A DNA stretch of 40,491 bases from positions 1-40,491 of the forward strand of contig CANQOZ010000003.1 of the NCBI GenBank assembly GCA_947625585.1. The letters run 5' to 3'. The notes below the pieces were generated by a model that did no database searches, had not been told where the DNA came from, and was given only the letters and a program-made list of their open reading frames with translations. The position numbers and the translations under genes were made by a program. Position 1 is the first letter of the stretch. Each line of letters starts with the position of its first letter. Shown one piece after another: positions 14,908 through 21,258 of this stretch. This stretch comes from an uncultured Eubacteriaceae bacterium. Lineage in GTDB: Bacteria; Bacillota; Clostridia; Eubacteriales; Eubacteriaceae.

Positions 14908-17065
14908 TAAAAGTAAACTAAGATTTTTAGCAATAGCTTTAACAATCTTTTTAATTACAAACTTATTAATACCACTAAGTGTTTTTGCTGAAGGAACAAA
15001 TACACCAAAAGAAGAAGTTATTTATGTAAACTTAAATCCAGATGGATCCGTTAAGGAAATCGATGTAGTTAATATTGTTGAACTTACTCAAGATGGAAAA
15101 ATTACTGATTATGGAGATTATCAAAATCTCAGAAATATGACAACAACCGATCCAATTAACTATACAGAAGATACAATTAATATAGAAGCTAAATCTGGAA
15201 AAATTTATTATGAAGGAAAGTTAAATAAGAATATTATTCCTTGGAACATTCATCTAAGCTATCAACTTAACGGTCAAGATATTACACCAGATAAATTAGC
15301 TGGAAAAAGTGGAGCTTTAACAATACAAATGGATGTTAGTAAAAATGAAAACTGTCATGATAACTTCTTTAATAGTTATGCCTTACAAACCAATTTTACT
15401 TTTAACACTGAAAATTTTAAAAACATCACAGCTGAAGATGCCACTATTGCTAATGTAGGTAAAAACAAACAACTAACTTATACTATTCTTCCAGGAAAAG
15501 GAATTAACACGACAATTAACGCTGATACAAATAATTTTTCAATGGATCCAGTTACGATTAATGCAATTCCTCTAAATCTTGATATTGAAGTTGATGAAAG
15601 TGAATTAACTGATGAAGTTAGCAGATTGTTTAATGCCATAACAAAACTTGATAACGGAACTGGCAGTTTAAAAGATGGAATAGACAAGTTGGAAAATAGT
15701 ACCCAAGGAGAACTTAAAAGTGGTGTTAATGAGTTAGATAACGGAGCTGTTAAGTTACAAAATGGTATGAACACCTTAACTAGTGGTGGTAAACAATTAA
15801 ATACTGGAACCAGTGACGTTAAAAATGGTGCTTCTCAGTTAGATAGTGGAATTAATTCTTTAAACGACGGGATTAACCAAGTCCAAACTGCTTTAGATAC
15901 TTTAAATAGTCAATCTAGTACTTTAGTAAATGGTTCAAGTCAATTTAAAAAAGCTCTAGATCAGTTACAATCAGCTTTAAACGATGTATCGGCTTCAACT
16001 GAAGAGTTAACAAAATTAACGGATGCTTCGACTCAAATAAAATTAGGTATCGACCAATTAGTTACGAGCTCAGAAGAATTACAAGCTGCTGTTAGTTCTG
16101 ATGGATTAAAGAACGTTTTGAACCAAAATGGTTTGAATCTCGATGAACTTCAAGCTAAGAATGTTCAAACAGTTCAATCTATTCAAAATCAAATCGAACA
16201 ATTAAAACAACAGATTGAACAATTGAAAAAAACCGGAACGGATACATCAGCTTTAGAAGCTCAGATTAGTCAATTATCCCAGATAGTACAGTTAATCGGA
16301 GCAAATAATACTGTTATCGATGGTACAAAAACCTATTTGGATACTGTTAATCAAAATATATCAAAACTTACTGAAGGAGCAAAAACTCTGCAAGCAAGTT
16401 ATTCAGAATTTGACTTAGCTATTCAGAATTTGGTCAATACTTTATCAGATTTATTAAATAATGTTACCGAACTAAAAGAAGCTGTGAATACTCTAGTTAG
16501 TGAATATTCAAAAATTGATAATGGAATAAATGAATATACAACAGCTGTTTCTCAAATTTTAAGTGGATATGGAGCTGTAACTAATGGTTCGCAACAATTA
16601 GTAAATGGTAGCAAGAGCTTAAAAGCTGGAACAGAAAGTTTATATGTTGGATCTAATCAACTATTATCAGGACTTTCTGAAGCAAATAATTCAATGAATA
16701 AATTTACTCAAGGAACTAAAACACTAGGAAACGGAGTAAATTCATTGAATTCAGGTGTTTCAAAATTAGAAGCTGGAGCAAATACATTAAAAAATGGAAC
16801 TCTAACTTTAAAAAATGAAACAAATGGAATAGATAAAAAAATTGATAATAAAATAGATGAAATGATTAAATCAATATCTGGTGAAGATATCCAACTTCAA
16901 TCGTTTGTTTCAGAAAAAAACACAAATATAAAAAGTGTTCAATTTGTTTTAAAAACAGATGAAATAAAAGCTCCTGATAAGGATAATACCTTAACTACAG
17001 CTGAACCAAAATTGAATTTTTGGCAAAAGTTCTTAAAACTATTCGGTTTATATCAAGACAATTAA
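14894..17065 (+). CDS. Secreted protein with xxxLxxG heptad repeats (YhgE/MMPL-associated type)
   Basis: A 723-aa protein with a type-I signal peptide (hydrophobic residues 10-28, probable cleavage after SVFA at 32). An N-terminal domain (about 40-245) is unfamiliar. Two blocks of heptad-like repeats follow (about 247-330 and 545-645) with Leu at position 4 and Gly at position 7, as in LDNGAVKLQNGMNTLTSG; this is the pattern described for YhgE/Pip and MMPL-linked proteins. Between them lies a Gln-rich coiled coil (about 425-465). There is no C-terminal anchor or sorting signal, only a short amphipathic end. A strong GGAGGT site lies inside the MMPL gene, and the two genes overlap by 14 bases. 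It probably works outside the cell as a partner of the transporter. Confidence 0.82.
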   Translation: MIKSNKSKLRFLAIALTIFLITNLLIPLSVFAEGTNTPKEEVIYVNLNPDGSVKEIDVVNIVELTQDGKITDYGDYQNLRNMTTTDPINYTEDTINIEAKSGKIYYEGKLNKNIIPWNIHLSYQLNGQDITPDKLAGKSGALTIQMDVSKNENCHDNFFNSYALQTNFTFNTENFKNITAEDATIANVGKNKQLTYTILPGKGINTTINADTNNFSMDPVTINAIPLNLDIEVDESELTDEVSRLFNAITKLDNGTGSLKDGIDKLENSTQGELKSGVNELDNGAVKLQNGMNTLTSGGKQLNTGTSDVKNGASQLDSGINSLNDGINQVQTALDTLNSQSSTLVNGSSQFKKALDQLQSALNDVSASTEELTKLTDASTQIKLGIDQLVTSSEELQAAVSSDGLKNVLNQNGLNLDELQAKNVQTVQSIQNQIEQLKQQIEQLKKTGTDTSALEAQISQLSQIVQLIGANNTVIDGTKTYLDTVNQNISKLTEGAKTLQASYSEFDLAIQNLVNTLSDLLNNVTELKEAVNTLVSEYSKIDNGINEYTTAVSQILSGYGAVTNGSQQLVNGSKSLKAGTESLYVGSNQLLSGLSEANNSMNKFTQGTKTLGNGVNSLNSGVSKLEAGANTLKNGTLTLKNETNGIDKKIDNKIDEMIKSISGEDIQLQSFVSEKNTNIKSVQFVLKTDEIKAPDKDNTLTTAEPKLNFWQKFLKLFGLYQDN

Positions 17066-17094
17066 CCAATTCAATTCTTTCTTTACTTATTTTA

Positions 17095-17128
17095 TAGAGA
17101 CCTTGAAACAATAATTCCAAGGCCTCTA
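17095..17128. terminator. Bidirectional terminator between convergent genes
   Basis: TAGAG-A-CCTTG pairs with CAAGG-C-CTCTA around a 12-base loop. T-rich sequence follows on both sides. It lies in the 71-base gap between the end of the repeat-protein gene and the end of gpsA. Confidence 0.8.
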
Positions 17129-17136
17129 AATTTTAT

Positions 17137-18174
17137 TTAATCAAAAGATTCTATTTCAAATTTCTTCCAAGGAATATTTACTGGTTTTCCCTGATTAATT
17201 ATTTCATCAACATGCATTAAAAGTGGGAAGTCATTCAAATCAGCTTTACCTTGTTCTGCTAATTTTCTGACAGCATTAGCAGTTCTTCCTGCTATAACAA
17301 TCGATTCTAGTGTTACTCCTTCTAATTCTTTCATGGCTTCTTCAAAGCTAAGACCTCTACCAAGTAATGTTCCAATCTTTCGAGTTCGGCCACCATAAAT
17401 AGTGACATAGAGATCTCCAGCGCCATAAATCATATTCTCAGATTTACCTCCTGCTAATTCAAGAAGCTTTCCCATTTCTTTAATACTTTGACCAAACAAA
17501 GCTGCTTGTGAATTATAATGAATAGATCCTTCCCCTTCTCTCTTTTCTGCTAAACCGACTGCTAAAGTAACAGCTAAAGCATAAGCATTTTTAAGAGCTA
17601 CTGCATATTCAACTCCTTTTGTATCTGTTGAAAGTGAAATATTATAATAATCTGTTTCAAAAATTTCTTTTAAATTCTTTAAAGTTTCAACATTATCTCC
17701 ACAAAAAGCTACAGCTGAATAATCATGATCAGCTAATTCATAACTAGTACATGGACCACCGATCGCATTTAGATTTAATTTGTTATCTGATTTTTCATTC
17801 CAATAATCTAAGTAAGTGATCATTGTTCCATCCTCTTGATCAATCATTCCCTTTGTTACAGTGATCACAGGAGTTTCTGCTGGAATTTTTGGTAAAACTT
17901 CATTAGCAAACCAATCAACTCCAAAACTTGAAACTCCACCTAGAATGACATCAGAACCATCTATAGCTTCTTCCATTTGATCAACTGTGTAATAATCAAT
18001 TCCCTTTGGTAAAGTTCTTTTTAAATTTATGTGATAATCGTCTTCTCTTAATCTTTCAATGATTTCTGTATCTAGTGGGGATCCAACTAAACGAACAGTA
18101 TGTCCATTCTCCACAGCTGGAAATGTCAGAGCAGAAGCCATCTGTCCTGAACCAATAAAAGTTAAAACTGCCAT
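17137..18174 (-). CDS. gpsA: NAD(P)-dependent glycerol-3-phosphate dehydrogenase
   Basis: A 345-aa two-domain dehydrogenase that makes sn-glycerol 3-phosphate from dihydroxyacetone phosphate for phospholipid synthesis. The Rossmann motif GSGQMASAL is at the N-terminus, followed by ITVTKGM, GGPCTSYELADHDYSAVAF, the catalytic lysine region VALKNAYALAVTLAVG and YGAGDLYVTIYGGRTRKIGTLLGRG. The last two segments deviate from common GpsA wording (GGPSHAEEV, GLGDLVVTC), so this is a divergent member. A clear AAGGAG ribosome-binding site and a 219-base gap upstream show it has its own promoter; no plsY or other partner is adjacent. Confidence 0.85.
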   Translation of the reverse strand: MAVLTFIGSGQMASALTFPAVENGHTVRLVGSPLDTEIIERLREDDYHINLKRTLPKGIDYYTVDQMEEAIDGSDVILGGVSSFGVDWFANEVLPKIPAETPVITVTKGMIDQEDGTMITYLDYWNEKSDNKLNLNAIGGPCTSYELADHDYSAVAFCGDNVETLKNLKEIFETDYYNISLSTDTKGVEYAVALKNAYALAVTLAVGLAEKREGEGSIHYNSQAALFGQSIKEMGKLLELAGGKSENMIYGAGDLYVTIYGGRTRKIGTLLGRGLSFEEAMKELEGVTLESIVIAGRTANAVRKLAEQGKADLNDFPLLMHVDEIINQGKPVNIPWKKFEIESFD

Positions 18175-18321
18175 CTTAAACTTCTCCTTATCTTAATTGT
18201 TTGGATTCGTATTTTATTAGTTGAATTAATTATAAAGATTCAGAAATGATTTATTAATATTAACTTTTGCAATCAAATCGGAAAACCATGAAATAATAGA
18301 AAATATATAAACTGAAACATT

Positions 18322-18358
18322 AAAAAATCCCTTAGATTATCTAACTTCTAAAGGATTT
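18322..18358 (-). terminator. Intrinsic terminator after the aldo/keto reductase gene
   Basis: AAATCC-C-TTAGA pairs with TCTAA-A-GGATTT (one mismatch) around a 10-base loop; on the minus strand six T follow. It lies 36 bases beyond the stop codon. Confidence 0.85.
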
Positions 18359-18393
18359 ATAATTAAATATGAATGATTTATAATCTGTTCTAT

Positions 18394-19533
18394 TTAAAAA
18401 GTATTTTCCTGTAACCATGTTACTGCATTTTCAACTGTATCAGTTATATCTTCACCATCTTCAGTTACAACCGTTTCTCTAGGAATACCTTTAGTTAAAT
18501 CAAGGTTAGCTAATTCAGCAAAAGCGTTACGAACATAGTTATTGTCATCTGAGAAACCTGGATCCGGCTGAACTTGACAAATTGAATAAGCTTGTAAAAT
18601 AGCTGGAACAGGAACATTGTGATAGGTCAAACCTCTAAATTTTTCAATTTCACTTTGAGGAATTGGTGTGTTTTCACGATAAATATTTATGGCCCTTTCT
18701 AAAGCAGTATATTCTTCATCAGTTAAATTTTTGGCTTCATTTGCTATTTTTAAGTTATCTCTCATTTGTTCAAGATTCGACATTCCAGATAAAACGGCAA
18801 TAACGTCATCTAAATCTAAAGCAAATCTTAATGACCAACTAGCAATTGAATCTTCAGGATTAACTTCTTTTAAAACTGCTTCTGCTTCTTCAGGCATAGA
18901 AGCTAAACCTCCACCTTTAATAGGTTCCATTATAATAACTTTTCTACCATGCTTCTTAATAATTTCATAAGCTTCACCAGCTCTAATAAAATCTGAATCC
19001 CAATCAATTGGATTTAATGGAATTTGAACGAATTCTATTTCTGGATGTTCTTCTAAAACACGGTCTAAAAGTTCTGGTGAAGAATGAAAGGAAATTCCTA
19101 AATGTTTGATTTTACCATCTTCTAACCATTTCTTTGCATGATCAAATAAGTGTGTTTTTTTAACTATTCCACCATTACCATCAACATCATCGTAATAGAC
19201 TGTCTGGATATTATGGATTAAATAATAATCAATATAATCAACCCCAAGATTATCTAACTGTTCCTGAAAAATTCCTTCAATTTCATCTTCTGGAACTAAG
19301 TTAAAGGTAGGAAATTTTGTAGCAACAGTAAATTGATCTCTTGGATACCTTTCAACTACAGCTTTTCTTGTAGCTTCTTCACTTTTACCATTATGGTAAA
19401 CGTAACTTGTATCAAAGTAGGTATAGCCATTATCAATAAATTCATCTACCATTTGGTTCAATTCATCAAAATTAATATCTTCTGGTCCTGAATTTACAGG
19501 TAAACGCATCATTCCAAATCCTAAATTTTTCAT
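18394..19533 (-). CDS. Aldo/keto reductase with a degenerate ferredoxin-like C-terminal domain
   Basis: A 379-aa NADPH-dependent reductase. Residues about 1-270 form the AKR barrel with the usual catalytic Asp (YFDTSYVYHNGKSE), Tyr (same segment), Lys (VATKFP) and His (YLIHNIQ). The C-terminal 100 residues align in layout with the sub-family that carries a 4Fe-4S ferredoxin-like domain (VPVPAILQAYS corresponds to the usual IPIPxIFxxYN). However, the four cysteines that should precede this segment are absent and only one cysteine (SICQ) remains. A strong AAGGAG site precedes the ATG. A MerR-type promoter lies about 100 bases upstream, suggesting induction by an electrophile, aldehyde or redox signal. 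The physiological substrate is unknown. Confidence 0.9.
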   Translation of the reverse strand: MKNLGFGMMRLPVNSGPEDINFDELNQMVDEFIDNGYTYFDTSYVYHNGKSEEATRKAVVERYPRDQFTVATKFPTFNLVPEDEIEGIFQEQLDNLGVDYIDYYLIHNIQTVYYDDVDGNGGIVKKTHLFDHAKKWLEDGKIKHLGISFHSSPELLDRVLEEHPEIEFVQIPLNPIDWDSDFIRAGEAYEIIKKHGRKVIIMEPIKGGGLASMPEEAEAVLKEVNPEDSIASWSLRFALDLDDVIAVLSGMSNLEQMRDNLKIANEAKNLTDEEYTALERAINIYRENTPIPQSEIEKFRGLTYHNVPVPAILQAYSICQVQPDPGFSDDNNYVRNAFAELANLDLTKGIPRETVVTEDGEDITDTVENAVTWLQENTF

Positions 19534-19628
19534 ACATTCTCCTTAAATTGTTTTATCTAATTAACAAAAAAATAATAGAATATTCAATAAAGCCGATCAT
19601 AATTAAATTAAATAAATCCTAATCTATT

Positions 19629-19659
19629 ATTTTATCCCCATCAAGTTAACTTGAGGCAA
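19629..19659 (-). promoter_or_regulatory. MerR-family-type promoter (19-bp spacer with central palindrome)
   Basis: On the minus strand -35 TTGCCT (19654-19659) and -10 TAAAAT (19629-19634) are 19 bases apart. The spacer region contains the perfect 14-bp palindrome TCAAGTTAACTTGA (19641-19654). The long spacer with a central dyad is the hallmark of MerR-regulated promoters, and CCTCAAGTTAACTTGA matches 16 of the 18 bases of the known SoxR box. It drives the aldo/keto reductase gene. No MerR-family gene occurs in this window. Confidence 0.7.
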
Positions 19660-19675
19660 TTATAATTTCTATATT

Positions 19676-20677
19676 TTATTTATTAATATCAACACCTGTT
19701 TCAACTATAAGATCATCTTTATCTAAATAATCATAAGAATATAAAAGAGTAGCTTCATTTTGATTACATAGTGCTTCAAACAGAAGTATTCGTGAATCTT
19801 TTGAAGTAAGAAGCTTTTCTTGTTTTAAAAGATTAAAGTTTGTATTGTAAATATTAAGAAAAGCATCAGATCCTTTATAAGCCTCTCCTGGTTTTTCTAA
19901 ATCTGAGGAAAAAAATACGTAATACTTCCTATTCATATACAAAATTGAAGCTGGTTCATTATCGGCTTCAATATCGACTAAGGTTATGGCCGGTTCCCAA
20001 TGATTTCCTAAATCAGTTGATTGCATATAATCTATTCTTGAAACAGATTTATCTAATGTTTCAACTTCATACATAATTGAAAGTTGATCATTAAAGGCAT
20101 TCAATTTTATATCTTCTATATTACTATCCATCGAGATAATATCGGTAATATAATTCCAATTATCCAAATCATGGGATTGAAATAATTGAACCGTATATAT
20201 TCCATTAGGAATATTTGGATCAGACCTATTAACCTCTCCTTCAACTTTAGTTACAGTCATAAAATAGGTATCACCAATTTTAGAAATAGCTGGATCGATT
20301 CTTAAATTATCGTCTGTAAAAATAACCTTGTTTCTAACGATCATCTTTTGTTTAACATCATATTTACAGATTCCAACTTTTCCTCTTTCATTACAATAAA
20401 CAATCAGATTTTCATCAGGTAAACAATCAACCCAGTTAGAAGCTATTTTGGTTTGTTCAATAGTGTCGTCTCGGGTATTTATTAAAGTTAATCTTTTATC
20501 TTTACTAGTTACAATATAACCATCATCAAAAAACTTGGCATCTGAGGATCCAAAATCCTGTAATTCTAAACTTCGATATTTCGGATGGGAATACCAAATG
20601 TAAACTAGATAACCAATACAAATTAGAAGTAATGTTATGAAAAATAGTATTACGAGTTTCTGGGTTCTTTTAAGCAT
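19676..20677 (-). CDS. Membrane-anchored beta-propeller protein (sialidase/BNR-like)
   Basis: A 333-aa protein with one N-terminal membrane span (about residues 8-28) and no signal-peptidase site, so it is probably anchored with its bulk outside. The rest is repeated four-stranded blades. One perfect Asp-box, STDLGNHW (SxDxGxxW), lies around residue 224, and a related SHDLDNWNYIT is at about 168. This suggests a five- or six-bladed propeller like exo-sialidases or glycosyl hydrolases, but I see no catalytic residues that would prove enzymatic activity. It has no good ribosome-binding site. Function is unknown; a binding or glycan-processing role is possible. Confidence 0.7.
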   Translation of the reverse strand: MLKRTQKLVILFFITLLLICIGYLVYIWYSHPKYRSLELQDFGSSDAKFFDDGYIVTSKDKRLTLINTRDDTIEQTKIASNWVDCLPDENLIVYCNERGKVGICKYDVKQKMIVRNKVIFTDDNLRIDPAISKIGDTYFMTVTKVEGEVNRSDPNIPNGIYTVQLFQSHDLDNWNYITDIISMDSNIEDIKLNAFNDQLSIMYEVETLDKSVSRIDYMQSTDLGNHWEPAITLVDIEADNEPASILYMNRKYYVFFSSDLEKPGEAYKGSDAFLNIYNTNFNLLKQEKLLTSKDSRILLFEALCNQNEATLLYSYDYLDKDDLIVETGVDINK

Positions 20678-20749
20678 AAATCTGAATTGTTTACCATAAA
20701 TTTCTTAATTATTATAATGGAATATTGTTTTAATTGGTAAATTAGTAAT

Positions 20750-20788
20750 AAAAAAAGTATTTAAACCTTAATAAAAGGTCTAAATACT
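20750..20788 (-). terminator. Intrinsic terminator after the cupin gene
   Basis: AGTATTTA-AA-CCTT pairs with AAGG-TC-TAAATACT around a 5-base loop, and seven T follow on the minus strand. It lies 17 bases beyond the stop codon of the cupin gene. Confidence 0.9.
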
Positions 20789-20804
20789 GTCTAAATGCTT
20801 AAAA

Positions 20805-21137
20805 TTAATTGAATACTTGAATTAATAACATTTTAAAATTATCTGTTGCTTTTACAGCATGAGGAATATCTGCCGGCATTACAATCGATTCTTCCTTTTT
20901 TAGTTTAAAAGGTTTCTTGTTAATAATAAATTCACCTTCTCCATCTAAGATAAAAACAAGTGCATCACCGGTTGAAGTATGTTCACTTAATTCTTCTCCT
21001 TTTGGAAAAGCAAAAATAGTAATACTTATTGCATCATTTTGGACTAAAGTTCTACTAATAACTTGTCCTTCTTTAACTTCAACTAAATCCTTTAGTTTAA
21101 GTTTTTCTTCTATGGGAATATTTTTTAAATAGGGCAT
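20805..21137 (-). CDS. Small cupin-domain protein
   Basis: A 110-aa single-domain cupin. I chose the ATG at 21135-21137 (MPYLKNIPIEEK) because AAGGAG lies seven bases upstream; an in-frame ATG ten codons earlier lacks such a site. The barrel shows HTSTGDALVFILDGEGEF (cupin motif 1, but with only one of the usual His pair) and MPADIPHAVKA (motif 2 with its His). Metal binding is thus plausible but partly degenerate. It is transcribed divergently from the heavy-metal ATPase, and the two share a 121-base promoter region. Relatives are often annotated as sugar- or metal-binding proteins without known function. Confidence 0.85.
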   Translation of the reverse strand: MPYLKNIPIEEKLKLKDLVEVKEGQVISRTLVQNDAISITIFAFPKGEELSEHTSTGDALVFILDGEGEFIINKKPFKLKKEESIVMPADIPHAVKATDNFKMLLIQVFN

Positions 21138-21180
21138 ATAAAACTCCTTTAAAAATTTAATACCCAAATTTTATTTTTAA

Positions 21181-21209
21181 TTGACTCTATTTGATTATAA
21201 AATTATAAT
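21181..21209 (+). promoter_or_regulatory. Consensus sigma-A promoter of the P-type ATPase gene
   Basis: TTGACT (21181-21186), a 17-base spacer and a perfect TATAAT (21204-21209). The predicted start point falls at about 21216, the first base of the palindromic operator, with a leader of about 43 bases. Confidence 0.85.
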
Positions 21210-21215
21210 AGTCAT

Positions 21216-21231
21216 ATGAACATATGTTCAT
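21216..21231. promoter_or_regulatory. Palindromic operator at the ATPase transcription start (ArsR/SmtB-like)
   Basis: ATGAACATATGTTCAT is a perfect 16-bp palindrome placed exactly where RNA polymerase would start. TGAA-N6-TTCA dyads are typical of ArsR/SmtB metal sensors (CzrA, NmtR, SmtB) that repress Zn/Cd exporters. The inner GAAC-ATAT-GTTC also fits a Gram-positive LexA box; the metal-ATPase context makes the metal sensor more likely. No arsR-like gene is in the window. Confidence 0.65.
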
Positions 21232-21258
21232 GTATCGAAATGAAATCAGGTCAAGGCT

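Noticed and set aside
21138..21167. Longer cupin start at 21167
   Set aside because: The ATG at 21137 is correctly spaced from AAGGAG; the upstream one has no such site.
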